The notes beneath the pieces are model-generated. The model ran no database searches. It was given only the letters and a program-made list of their open reading frames with translations, and had not been told where the DNA came from. A stretch of DNA of 64,000 nt from CBDFGS01 sp965247255 (GTDB lineage: Bacteria; Chloroflexota; Dehalococcoidia; Lucifugimonadales; CAUZJF01). The position numbers were made by a program, and so were the translations under genes. Below are positions 34,013-42,821 of the stretch, in pieces (the stretch's first letter is position 1; the number at the start of each line of letters is the position of its first letter). The DNA lies in the NCBI GenBank assembly GCA_965247255.1, contig CBDFGS010000012.1, positions 496,001 to 560,000 on the forward strand, read 5' to 3'.

Positions 34013-35320
34013 ATGAGTAACGTGCCCATGACCAGGCCTGAGGAAGCGATCGCGGTACACAAGGACCCCAAGTTCCGGACGTCCAGCTTCGTGGCTCTCC
34101 ACGAGGGGCGCATTCTGCAGACGAACGGCAGGACCTTCAGCACATCGGACGATGGGGGAGTCACCTGGTCGGAGCAGTTCCAGAGCACGGACGAGAACGG
34201 CGATACCGTGGCCGCGGACCAGCTCGTAGGCCTGTCGGGCAACGCTATCGGCGCCGCTGGGAGGTGGATGGACCCGGATGCGCCGCGGTTCTCGGTCCCG
34301 GCGAAGAGGGCATCGCATTACCGGTTCTGGCGCTCCGAGGACGGCGGCGAGACGTGGGGGTCGCCGGTCCGCATCCAGCCGCCCGGGATCACCATGCACG
34401 CCTACCAACACGTGTTGATTCGCACCTCCTCAGGGCGGGTTGTCCTGCCCCTCTATAACAGCCTGGGCCAGGGGACCTGGCACCAGGAGGGAGCGCCCTT
34501 CGTGGGCGGCTACCTCAACGGTAACTTCGTGTCCAGCGACGCGCACTTCTACGACCCCCACTTCTCATCGTCCTACGTCGTCTACAGCGACGATGAGGGC
34601 CAGACCTGGGAGACGAACCGGGACGGCGAGCTGCTCATCATCCTGGAGCCCGGGGGCCCCCGCCACTATGCGAACGAGCCTTCGGTGGAAGAGGTATCCC
34701 CCGGCAAGCTAATGATGATCATGCGCACGGGCCTCGGAAGGATGTTCCAGGCGTGGTCGGACGACGACGGCACGTCGTGGTCCCGTCCGGAGCCGACACA
34801 GCTCGCCGGCACCAACGCGCCGGGGCAGATACGAAAGCTGCCGAGCACGGGCCACCTACTCGCGGTGTGGACGCAGCAGAGCGAGCAGGAGATAAAGCAG
34901 GGCTACATCCGCACGCGCCTATCTTCAGCCATCAGCAGGAACGGCGGCGGCGTGTGGGAGAAGTTCCAGAACGTAGAGTCGCTTCACGAAGAGACCCACG
35001 TCGAGGCGGGCCCACTGCAGCTTGTGCGGCCCGAGGGCCGATATCCCATGGCGCAGTCCGCCGCAGTGGAAATCGACGCCGCGAAAACCGTCCATTTCGA
35101 GTCGTACGGGCGCTGGTCCTATCCGTCAGTCCTCGCGCTGGAGGACCGCGTACTGATAACCCACAGCAACTCAGTCCACGACAAGACCACCGGCGAATCA
35201 GGCACCCAGGGGGCCATGCTTAAGGTGCTTCCCACCTCCTGGTTTTATGGCGGGCAAGACCCCAACAACGCGGAGAGCTTCGTGCTGACGAAGATAGCGG
35301 AGCTTCCGCCGAGACCCTGA
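34013..35320 (+). CDS. Sialidase-like BNR/Asp-box repeat protein
   Basis: 435 residues, no signal peptide. Several Asp-box repeats (SxDxGxTW) are visible: STSDDGGVTWSE near 38, WRSEDGGETWGSP near 105, YSDDEGQTWETN near 190 and WSDDDGTSWSRP near 248. This is the sialidase/exo-glycosidase propeller pattern; an ARTSSGRVVLPLY-like block (RTSSGRVVLPLY) recurs in its paralog. GGAGGAAT before ATG 34013 fixes the start; the frame upstream is non-coding. Sialic acid specificity is not implied. It converges with its paralog across an 88-base gap. Confidence 0.75.
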   Translation: MSNVPMTRPEEAIAVHKDPKFRTSSFVALHEGRILQTNGRTFSTSDDGGVTWSEQFQSTDENGDTVAADQLVGLSGNAIGAAGRWMDPDAPRFSVPAKRASHYRFWRSEDGGETWGSPVRIQPPGITMHAYQHVLIRTSSGRVVLPLYNSLGQGTWHQEGAPFVGGYLNGNFVSSDAHFYDPHFSSSYVVYSDDEGQTWETNRDGELLIILEPGGPRHYANEPSVEEVSPGKLMMIMRTGLGRMFQAWSDDDGTSWSRPEPTQLAGTNAPGQIRKLPSTGHLLAVWTQQSEQEIKQGYIRTRLSSAISRNGGGVWEKFQNVESLHEETHVEAGPLQLVRPEGRYPMAQSAAVEIDAAKTVHFESYGRWSYPSVLALEDRVLITHSNSVHDKTTGESGTQGAMLKVLPTSWFYGGQDPNNAESFVLTKIAELPPRP

Positions 35321-35408
35321 GCGCTGGACTAACGGCAGCGTTAAGGGGCGACTTCGACTCCACGCTGTCACCCCGAGCCCTCGGCACGATCGTGGCAGAT
35401 GCGGCGCG

Positions 35409-36779
35409 TCACGCGGTAGCGTCGTCGACCGTGGCCGGCTCGTCTGTCCGCGGCAACTCCGGGTTGTCGGCCGGCTCCTTGCCGCCGTAGAACCACGATA
35501 GCGGCAGCACCTTGATCTTCGACTGCTTATCGGGCTCCTGTTGGTTGCTCCGGTAGAGCTGCGCTCTGGTCTCGTGCTCGTGGTAGGTGACGAAGCTGTA
35601 TGCCACGAGCACGCGGTCCGGCAGTGCTAGGACCGATGGATAGGACCATATCCCTTTGCGGATGCTGGGCACGACGTATTCGGGCGGCCGCTCCGGCGAG
35701 GGCACGCCGGGCGCGAAGTAGTGCTCCTCCGGCTGGTATCGCTCAATAGGCCCCGGTTCCACCCTGGTCTCTTCGAATATCGACTCGATGTTCTGGAAAA
35801 ACTCCCAGATGCTGCCGCCGTTGCGGCTGACGGCTGACGATATGCGCTGCCTGCTCAGGCCTCGCTTTAGCTCTTCAGGCCCCTCCTGGTTCCAGATGGC
35901 CAGTATGTGGCCGTTCTCCAGCCTGCCAATCTGCGCGGGGGTGGTACCCGCAGCCAGAGACGTAGGCATGGGCCGCGTCCAGGTTTCCCCGTCGTCGTAG
36001 GACCAGGCCTGATACAGACGGCCCATCTGGGTCCGCATCATCATGAGCAAACGGCCTGGAGCGACCTCGGCCACGCTTGGCTCGTTGACATAGGCGAAGG
36101 TCATGTTCCAGTCCAGAAGCATGGTGATCTCGCCGTCGTGGTTCCGTTCCCAGGTCCGTCCTTCGTCGTCGGAGTACATGACGTAGACGAAGCTCGGTCC
36201 GCGGGGGTCGAACCAGTGCCCGGAGACGACGACGAACTGACCGTTTAGCAGGTTGCCGGGATTCGGCGGCGTCTCGTCGTTCGGGCCGGTCTGCTTGCCG
36301 GGGACCATGTAAGCCGGCAGCACCAGTCGACCCGACGATGTCCGGATCATGCTGTTGTGAAGGGCGAATCCGAATCCAGGATAGGTCACCTGCACCGAGG
36401 GCTCCCAGGTCTCACCGGAGTCCTCGGAGCGCCAATAGCGCATATGCGCCGTCCTGCGGCCCGCCACACGTCTCGCCTTCTTCTCGGCCAGCGTCTCATC
36501 CGCAGTTTCGTCGGCCCTCCCGCCGATGGCCGTCAGTCCGATGGCATCGCCTTCAAGGTTCACAAGGGACGTTCCACCGCCTCCAACGAGCTCTCCGTTC
36601 TTGTCCGTTCGCTGGAACGGCCCTGACCACGAGAGGCCGCCGTCCTCGGACACGGTGAACTTGCGCCCGGACGCCTGGAGTATTCGGCCATCGCGCAGCT
36701 GCAGCAGGGCCGTGTGACGGTGCGCGGAAGTGTGCTCGGCCAGCATCTCGTCGGGTCGAGTCATCGGGACGTTGCTCAT
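35409..36779 (-). CDS. Sialidase-like BNR/Asp-box repeat protein, paralog
   Basis: 456 residues, starting MSNVPMTRPDEMLAEHT, almost the same opening as the paralog on the other strand. Asp-boxes are VSEDGGLSWSGP, WRSEDSGETWEPS, YSDDEGRTWERN and WSYDDGETWTRP. RTSSGRLVLPAY and YVNEPSVAEVAPGRLLMMMR match the neighbour. GGGAGGAG before ATG 36779. The tail-to-tail arrangement of two copies implies duplication with inversion. Function in polysaccharide or glycan breakdown is inferred from fold and from the propeller array beside it. Confidence 0.75.
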   Translation of the reverse strand: MSNVPMTRPDEMLAEHTSAHRHTALLQLRDGRILQASGRKFTVSEDGGLSWSGPFQRTDKNGELVGGGGTSLVNLEGDAIGLTAIGGRADETADETLAEKKARRVAGRRTAHMRYWRSEDSGETWEPSVQVTYPGFGFALHNSMIRTSSGRLVLPAYMVPGKQTGPNDETPPNPGNLLNGQFVVVSGHWFDPRGPSFVYVMYSDDEGRTWERNHDGEITMLLDWNMTFAYVNEPSVAEVAPGRLLMMMRTQMGRLYQAWSYDDGETWTRPMPTSLAAGTTPAQIGRLENGHILAIWNQEGPEELKRGLSRQRISSAVSRNGGSIWEFFQNIESIFEETRVEPGPIERYQPEEHYFAPGVPSPERPPEYVVPSIRKGIWSYPSVLALPDRVLVAYSFVTYHEHETRAQLYRSNQQEPDKQSKIKVLPLSWFYGGKEPADNPELPRTDEPATVDDATA

Positions 36780-37126
36780 CTGTTCTCCTCCCATTGATAC
36801 GGGTCCTGCCTTGCCGGGAAATCGACATATAGGCCGCGCCACCGATTATACTCGGCGCGTTGGCCTCGCTTGCTGCGGGCCGCCGGCCGCGCCCGTCACG
36901 CCCTTGTAAGCGGTCTCGCTCGAACGTATAATGCGCTTGGACTTCGAGGTCATAGGACAATGCGAGACTACGCCATAGGGGACGTTAGGGCGATCTGGCT
37001 TTCGGTCCGGCTGGCGAGACTCTCCAGCTGAGATACGGCGCCCTAGCTAGGTGCGCCAAACAGACCGAACATCTGTTCCCCGCCCTGGTCTCCCCGGCAG
37101 GTGGCTAGTCCTCACAGACGACATTT

Positions 37127-37150
37127 AGAGCCACGGCTTGCCGTGGCTCT
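37127..37150 (+). other. Hairpin in the leader of the ABC-F gene
   Basis: AGAGCCACGG and CCGTGGCTCT form a perfect 10-bp stem around CTTG, followed by TTC. It lies 66 bases before the ABC-F start and no plus-strand gene precedes it, so it would be in that gene's own leader. ABC-F resistance genes are often controlled by leader attenuation. The T-run is short, so a true terminator is doubtful. The remainder of 36843-37215 shows nothing I can name. Confidence 0.45.
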
Positions 37151-37215
37151 TTCACACCCCCGAATGGTAGCGACTCAAGGGCGCGGAGCGGACCCATCTC
37201 CGGGAGGTCCCTGCC

Positions 37216-39096
37216 ATGCTGATCGCAAGCCTACAGAACGTTACAGCTCACCACGGCGCCCACGCCATTTTGCGCGGCGTCTCATTCCAGGTCGGCTCCG
37301 CACAGAAGCTTGGCCTGGTCGGCGCCAACGGCTCCGGCAAGACCACGATTCTGCGCGTCCTTCTCGGCCGGCACGCGCCCACCGGGGGCGCTGCCTCCCT
37401 CGCGTCCGGCATCAGCGTCGGATACGTTCCCCAGCACGTGGAGCGCGACGAGGACGAGACGGTAATCGGCTGGCTCCTCACCAAACAACGCCTCCTGGCG
37501 GCCGATCTCCGTGAGCAGGAGGAGAGGCTCGCCCGCGCGTCGGGTGGGGAGATGGACAAGGCCATGCGGGCATACCAGCAGGCGCGGGATGCCTTCGACC
37601 GTGCCGACGGCGACGGGCTGCCTCACAGGGCGGAGTCGATGCTCACCGCGCTAGGACTGGGAGAAACAAAGGAACAAAAGGTCGCGTCGCTCTCCGGTGG
37701 CGAGAAGAACGTCCTCTCCATGGCCCAGGCCCTCCTCGCCGAGCCGGACCTTCTTGTGCTGGACGAGCCCGCCAATCATCTCGACTACCTCGGAGTCGCC
37801 TGGTTGGAGCAGTTCCTTTCGCGGTTCAAGGGAGCTGTGCTTATCGTCTCTCACAATCGCCATCTCCTCGACCGCGTGGCCGGTGGCATATTGTCCCTGG
37901 AAGATGGCCACGTCCGTGAATACGAGGGAGGTTACTCGACGTTCAGGGCGACTGCACTGCGCAATCTAATGGCACAGCAGTCGGACTACATCGCCAACCA
38001 AAAGCGGCTGGCCCAGCTCGAGGCGCTCGTCAAGCGGTTCGAACAGATTGCGCGCTCTACTACGGACCCGGCGTGGGGCAGACGTCTTCGAGCCCGGCGG
38101 TCACAGCTCGCGCGGGAGAAAAAGCAGGCCGTCGAAGAGCCAACGCTGGAGCAGTCGGGTATCAGGGCCGATTTCACCGTCGAGTCGACTCACTCCAAGA
38201 TCGCGCTGCAGATTCGCGGCTACCGCAAGGCTTTTGGGGAGCTGACGCTATTCGAAGATGCCGACCTGGATATCGACAGCGGAGAGCACGTCGCGCTGGT
38301 CGGGCCCAACGGCAGCGGCAAGACGACGCTGCTGCGTGACATCGTCGAGGATGGAGCGTGGGATAGCCAGGTGATTCGCGTCGGCCCCAGCTTGACGGTC
38401 GGCTACGCCTCCCAGGAGCAGGAGGTGCTGGGGACAGATCGCACAGTCCTGGATGAGCTCAGGACGGTGGCCCCCATGAGCAGCGACGCGGCCTTTGCCG
38501 TGCTGAGGAGGTTTCTGTTTGGATGGGATGACCTGAACAAACGGGTCGGGGAGCTCTCAGGCGGAGAGCGGAACCGGCTCCAACTGGCCCGCCTGATGAG
38601 TATGAAGCCGAATTTCCTGATTCTCGACGAGCCCACCAACCATCTCGACATCCCAAGCCGCGAGGCGGTCGAGGAAGCGCTGGAAGAATTCGGAGGAACG
38701 ATACTGGTCGTCTCCCACGACCGCTACTTCCTCGACAAGTTCGTGACGCGGGTCGTCGAGGTGCGGGAGCGCCAGCTAGTCTCGTACGACGGCAACTTCT
38801 CCGACTTCATGCGCGAGAGGCATGAGTCCGTCTCGCTGGTGACGGGCCGCGTCGCCACCAGGGGAAGGACCCGCGCCAGAGCGCGGGTGGAGAGGGCGGC
38901 CCACCGCGCTACGCTGACCTCGCTGGAGCAGCAGATCAGAGAGGCCGAGGAGCAAAAGCTCTCCTTAGAGCAGGGAGTGGCCGACGCGTTCAATCGGCGC
39001 GACCACAGGGCAGGCCGCCGCGCGAACAGACAGCTAGAACGGACGCGGGCTTTGCTCGATGACCTCTACAAGAAGTGGCTCGCCGAGAACCCGTGA
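37216..39096 (+). CDS. ABC-F family ATPase (ribosome-associated)
   Basis: 626 residues with two complete ATPase cassettes and no membrane domain. Cassette 1 has GANGSGKTTI near 36 and LSGGEKNVLSMAQ; LVLDEPANHLD follows. Cassette 2 has GPNGSGKTTLL near 366, LSGGERNRLQLARL and LILDEPTNHLD. A charged interdomain linker (about 245-320) and a C-terminal coiled coil (540-620) resemble Uup and resistance-type ABC-F proteins. These act in the ribosomal E site to rescue or protect translation. GGGAGG precedes the ATG. Confidence 0.9.
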   Translation: MLIASLQNVTAHHGAHAILRGVSFQVGSAQKLGLVGANGSGKTTILRVLLGRHAPTGGAASLASGISVGYVPQHVERDEDETVIGWLLTKQRLLAADLREQEERLARASGGEMDKAMRAYQQARDAFDRADGDGLPHRAESMLTALGLGETKEQKVASLSGGEKNVLSMAQALLAEPDLLVLDEPANHLDYLGVAWLEQFLSRFKGAVLIVSHNRHLLDRVAGGILSLEDGHVREYEGGYSTFRATALRNLMAQQSDYIANQKRLAQLEALVKRFEQIARSTTDPAWGRRLRARRSQLAREKKQAVEEPTLEQSGIRADFTVESTHSKIALQIRGYRKAFGELTLFEDADLDIDSGEHVALVGPNGSGKTTLLRDIVEDGAWDSQVIRVGPSLTVGYASQEQEVLGTDRTVLDELRTVAPMSSDAAFAVLRRFLFGWDDLNKRVGELSGGERNRLQLARLMSMKPNFLILDEPTNHLDIPSREAVEEALEEFGGTILVVSHDRYFLDKFVTRVVEVRERQLVSYDGNFSDFMRERHESVSLVTGRVATRGRTRARARVERAAHRATLTSLEQQIREAEEQKLSLEQGVADAFNRRDHRAGRRANRQLERTRALLDDLYKKWLAENP

Positions 39097-39109
39097 AGCG
39101 GTTTGGGCG

Positions 39110-40216
39110 CTATACCTGGGCCGCTTCTCCCTTCTTGATCCGTGAAATGGCCCGAAGATAGTCTTGCACGGCGTCGACCACCACGGAGAGGTGCTCGGAC
39201 TGAAGCGGCTTCACCAGGTAGTTGTTGGCTTGAAGATCGTAGCTCCTCAGGATGTCTTCTTCCGAACGCGACATGGTCAGGATTATCACCGGGACGAGCT
39301 TGAGGTCCGCGTCGCTCCTGATCTTAGCCAATACCTCTTGACCGCTCATCTTCGGCAGCCCCAGGTCCAGCAGGACGACGTCGGGGCGTGGAGCGTCCGG
39401 GTTGCGAAGGATGGCCATCGCATGTTCTCCGTCTCCCGCGACCGTCAACCTGTGGTCGATTCCGGAATCCTTGAGACCTTCTTCAGTGAGCCTGACGTCG
39501 CCCGGATTGTCTTCCACAAGGAGTATCTCGAGAGTTCCGACCGGCTCCTCCACCAGCAATCTTCCCGGAGCTTCTTCCTCGCCGGCAGGCGCCTTTTTGA
39601 CGGCAGGGATCGCCGTCTTTTCGGCTGGCTCGTGAGCGACGGCGCCCGCGCCAGCCGCGCTCTCTGCGGTCTTGACTGCTGCCGCTCGAGTAGCCGAGGG
39701 GTTGACGACCAGGGTGGGTATCGGGGACGAGTTGATGACCTTCTCGGTAACGCTTCCCAGGAGAAGCCGGCCCAACGTCCCCCTGGCGTGCGTGGCCATG
39801 ACTATGAGGTCGCACTGCTGCCTCTCAGCTGTGGCGACTATCTCGGCCTCCGGGCGGCCGAAGGTAGCCATCGCCTCAGCCTGCACGCCCTCCCCTTCCA
39901 TCCGCTCCACGACGGATCGCAGGCTGGCCGCTGCTTCCTCCTGGGCCAACTCCTCCAGCTGTGAGGCGTACGTACCGGGGCTTTCGCTCGCTTCGGGCTG
40001 GGCGTCCACGACCATGAACCCCTCCCGTTGGTCGCCGGAGCCCTGGATCATGGGGTCTCCGGGGATCAGTTGCTTGGCGGTGCGGATTCCGCCCGCACCC
40101 AACACCGAGAGGAACAGCACGGAGCTTCCGTGGGACTTGGCTAGCTCCGTCACATAAGGCAGCACTCCCTCGCCGAGTTCAGAGCCATCCATGGGAACAA
40201 GAACCTTGCTAAACAT
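39110..40216 (-). CDS. Universal stress protein fused to a receiver domain
   Basis: 368 residues. Residues 1-172 form a UspA domain with KVLVPMDGSELGEGVLPYV at the start and DLIVMATHARGTLGRLLLGS with a nucleotide-binding GxxG pattern near 140. An Ala/Glu-rich linker (175-225) leads to a receiver domain with EILLVEDNPGDVRL, the phospho-acceptor Asp in VVLLDLGLPKMSG and LTMSRSEEDI. The receiver resembles the Rcp1 type of the proteins at 42.8 and 43.3 kb, so it may be phosphorylated by the kinase at 40.9 kb. Two CRP-type palindromes lie 74-151 bases upstream of its start. Confidence 0.88.
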   Translation of the reverse strand: MFSKVLVPMDGSELGEGVLPYVTELAKSHGSSVLFLSVLGAGGIRTAKQLIPGDPMIQGSGDQREGFMVVDAQPEASESPGTYASQLEELAQEEAAASLRSVVERMEGEGVQAEAMATFGRPEAEIVATAERQQCDLIVMATHARGTLGRLLLGSVTEKVINSSPIPTLVVNPSATRAAAVKTAESAAGAGAVAHEPAEKTAIPAVKKAPAGEEEAPGRLLVEEPVGTLEILLVEDNPGDVRLTEEGLKDSGIDHRLTVAGDGEHAMAILRNPDAPRPDVVLLDLGLPKMSGQEVLAKIRSDADLKLVPVIILTMSRSEEDILRSYDLQANNYLVKPLQSEHLSVVVDAVQDYLRAISRIKKGEAAQV

Positions 40217-40289
40217 GGTGACCTCCCAGTGGCAGGGGCAGCCAGATAGTGTAACGGGAGATTAGTTGAGTCCAGCGGATTTGTCAAAC

Positions 40290-40307
40290 TTGTGCACATG
40301 TTCACAA
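40290..40307. promoter_or_regulatory. CRP/FNR-type palindrome, USP-receiver promoter region
   Basis: TTGTGCACATGTTCACAA is symmetric at 16 of 18 bases and has the TTGTG-N8-CACAA form seen also at 24182. It lies 74 bases before the start of the minus-strand USP-receiver gene. Confidence 0.55.
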
Positions 40308-40350
40308 CACGATTCGTAAAGATAGGGTCAATCGCCGCTATGATGTCCCT

Positions 40351-40368
40351 ATGTGATAATAATCACAA
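40351..40368. promoter_or_regulatory. Second CRP/FNR-type palindrome
   Basis: ATGTGATAATAATCACAA contains TGTGAT-N4-ATCACA, very close to the consensus of CRP/FNR operators. Its centre is 61 bases from that of the preceding site, near six helical turns, so two dimers could sit on the same face of the DNA. It lies between the USP-receiver gene and the HPF-domain gene, both on the minus strand. Confidence 0.6.
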
Positions 40369-40513
40369 GGCTTTTTCCGTCACCGTAGGCTGTAAGGCGC
40401 CTCTTGCGTGGTGGCCCAATTCTCACCCAGTAAGCGAAAGGGTAAGCGAAAGGGATGCGGGGGTCCGTGGGGCTAAATAGCGTGGACCGGAGCAAACGAG
40501 GAGTAGTCGGGCG

Positions 40514-40657
40514 TCAGTCCAGTTCGGGCTCGATCAGGCCGTAAGAGTCGTCGTGCCGGCGGTAGAGGACGTTGTACTGGTCGGAATCTTTGCTGCGGAA
40601 GAAGAAAAAGCTGTGGTCGAGCAGCTCGATGTTCTTCGCGTGTATCTTTTTGTCCAT
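40514..40657 (-). CDS. Stand-alone HPF C-terminal (S30AE_C) domain protein
   Basis: 47 residues, MDKKIHAKNIELLDHSFFFF to YRRHDDSYGLIEPELD. This matches the C-terminal dimerisation domain of long hibernation promoting factor, where the pattern is HxFFxFxN...VYRRxDGxYGLIEP. The N-terminal ribosome-binding domain is absent, and nothing similar lies upstream on the strand. The frame stays open upstream of the ATG without a better start. It could dimerise with a full HPF elsewhere and modulate 100S ribosome formation, or be a remnant. No strong ribosome site. Confidence 0.6.
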   Translation of the reverse strand: MDKKIHAKNIELLDHSFFFFRSKDSDQYNVLYRRHDDSYGLIEPELD

Positions 40658-40937
40658 TGGGCCGTTTTCTCTCGGACCTGCTGAAGATAGTTTAGCTTGC
40701 CCCGAGCAACAAAGTGGTCAGCCCTCGCCTTATCTCAGCTAGCGCCGGAGCCTGTGCTCCGAAACGGGAGTGCGAGTAACCACGCCGCATATCTCTATCA
40801 AGAATCCGGGCACGGCGGTTTGCCTGCTCAGCGTGCAGGAATATAATTGGCGCAGAAAGGCTGCGATCACCGGCGTGTCCATATATGTTGTACTGCAACA
40901 CTGAGTGGAGCAAGCTGCTGCGCATCCCGGCTTAGCC

Positions 40938-42821
40938 ATGAATCTGAGACTTAAGCTGACGCTGCTATTCCTACTGCTTTCCATGGTCCCAGTGGCGATC
41001 GTGGGGTATCTCGGTTTTGACCGCGGAAGGCAGTCTCTTGAAAGGGAGACCCGCGACCGGCTGGGAGCGACTTCGATCGTGAAGGAAGCCCTGTTCGACC
41101 GGTGGATAGAGGCCCACAAAGACTCCCTCCGCCAGACCGCGCTCAGCACTTCCGTAGCGGAGCTCTCGCTCACCCTGAGCAACCACGACCTGTTGGATGC
41201 CGAATTCGTGGCCGCCCAGAGCAGCTTGATAAACGATCACCTGGCTCCCGTCGTCGAGCGAGGGGAGGCGTTCCTGGAGCTGTTTGCCATAAGACCGGGC
41301 GACGGAGTGATCGTCGCCTCAACAGGACCTGATGCGGCGGGCACGCTGGTCGGCGAAGCCCCGTTCTTCACGGAGGGCAAGGGGGAGACATACGTGCAAG
41401 GCGCCGACCTGTCGCCTCGAGGGAAGGGTCCCTCCATCATGATCGGCACCCCAGTCCGTGCTCCCGACTCCACGCTCGCTGCCGTCCTGGCCGCCCGAAT
41501 TGACCTGGCCAACTTCCTCAGCGGGATCGTCATCCCGGGCAGCGGACTCAGGGAACGAGAGAAGACCTTCCTGGTTAGCGATTCCGGTTTTGTCGTTACC
41601 CGCCCTGGGTTCGACGAGGGCTTCGCAGCCGGCCTTCCGGGTGACACATTCGCGACGCAGCGCTGCGTGGCCGGACGTAGTGGCGTCGATATTTACGACA
41701 ATCAGCTGGGAGAGAGGGTCATCGGCGCCTATCGTTGGATGAGCGATTGGGGGCTGTGCAATCTCACGGAGGTGAGTCAGGACGTTGCGTTCGCACCCGT
41801 GAACGCCCTGCGCAACCTCGTAGTAGGCATCGGCTTCGCTCTTGCCTTGATCGTCACCGTCCTTGGCGTGCTCTTTTCGCGCACGATCATCGGTCCCTTG
41901 AATCAGCTTGTCCGAGGGACCGTAGAGATCGGGAGTGGCAATCTCGCGTACCGAATGCCCGGGTGGAGATCGAGAGACGAGATCGGCGACCTCGCGCGCG
42001 CATTCAACCAGATGACTACGAACCTGCGGAGCATCACAACTTCGCGTAATCAGCTCGACAAGGAGGTGGCGGAGCGCAAGAGAGCCGAGGCCGCGCTGGC
42101 TATCCAGGCCGAAGAGCTGAGCAGGTCAAACCGGGAGCTGGAGCAGTTCGCCTACGTCGCCTCCCATGACCTGCAGGAGCCACTGCGTATGGTGAGCAGC
42201 TATATGCAGCTGCTCCAACGCCGCTACAAAGAGAAGCTCGATCAGGACGCGGACGAGTTCATCGAGTTCGCGGTGGACGGCGCCACCCGAATGCAGGCGC
42301 TGATACAAGACCTTCTGGCGCTATCGCGCGTCGGATCGATGGGTGAGCCCCTCACGCCGATAGACCCCGTAGCTTCGTTCGACAACGCCACCACCAACCT
42401 CCAGGTAGCCATCCAGGAGAGTGACGCGCTTGTTACGCGTGGCGATCTGCCCGAGATAATGGGCGATGAGACGCAGTTGGTCCAGCTGTTTCAGAACCTG
42501 ATCGGCAACCCACTCAAGTTTCGCAGCGATCGGCAGCCTGAGATACGCGTTGATGCCGAGCGCAAAGACTCGGAGTGGGTCTTCTCCGTGAGAGACAACG
42601 GCGTAGGGTTCGACCCGAAGTACGCGGAGCGCATCTTCGGCATATTCCAGAGACTGCACAAGCGGTCGGAATTCCCCGGCACTGGAATCGGACTGGCCAT
42701 TTGCCAGCGAATCGTCGAGCGCCACGCAGGCAGAATATGGGCCGAGTCTGAGCCTGGCGTGGGGTCGACGTTTTACTTTACAATGCCGGCGATACCGACC
42801 GGCGAGGATGGCCAATCGTGA
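40938..42821 (+). CDS. Membrane sensor histidine kinase (Cache-HAMP-HisKA)
   Basis: 627 residues. Membrane segments at about 5-27 and 291-316 enclose an extracytoplasmic sensor region that resembles a double Cache domain (TYVQGADLSPRGKGPSIMIG). HAMP follows (about 316-370), then a coiled coil and the H-box ASHDLQEPLRM with His410, N-box LIGNPLKF, G1 VRDNGVGFD, F-box IFGIFQRLH and G2 GTGIGLAI. The H-box type is that of phytochrome-like kinases that signal to Rcp1-type receivers, which is just what follows. ATG 40938 was chosen at the first membrane segment. Its stop overlaps the next start (GTGA). Confidence 0.92.
   Translation: MNLRLKLTLLFLLLSMVPVAIVGYLGFDRGRQSLERETRDRLGATSIVKEALFDRWIEAHKDSLRQTALSTSVAELSLTLSNHDLLDAEFVAAQSSLINDHLAPVVERGEAFLELFAIRPGDGVIVASTGPDAAGTLVGEAPFFTEGKGETYVQGADLSPRGKGPSIMIGTPVRAPDSTLAAVLAARIDLANFLSGIVIPGSGLREREKTFLVSDSGFVVTRPGFDEGFAAGLPGDTFATQRCVAGRSGVDIYDNQLGERVIGAYRWMSDWGLCNLTEVSQDVAFAPVNALRNLVVGIGFALALIVTVLGVLFSRTIIGPLNQLVRGTVEIGSGNLAYRMPGWRSRDEIGDLARAFNQMTTNLRSITTSRNQLDKEVAERKRAEAALAIQAEELSRSNRELEQFAYVASHDLQEPLRMVSSYMQLLQRRYKEKLDQDADEFIEFAVDGATRMQALIQDLLALSRVGSMGEPLTPIDPVASFDNATTNLQVAIQESDALVTRGDLPEIMGDETQLVQLFQNLIGNPLKFRSDRQPEIRVDAERKDSEWVFSVRDNGVGFDPKYAERIFGIFQRLHKRSEFPGTGIGLAICQRIVERHAGRIWAESEPGVGSTFYFTMPAIPTGEDGQS

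Noticed and set aside
40292..40480. 62-residue plus-strand frame across the CRP-type sites
   Set aside because: No ribosome site and a composition unlike protein; the palindromes explain the conserved-looking bases.
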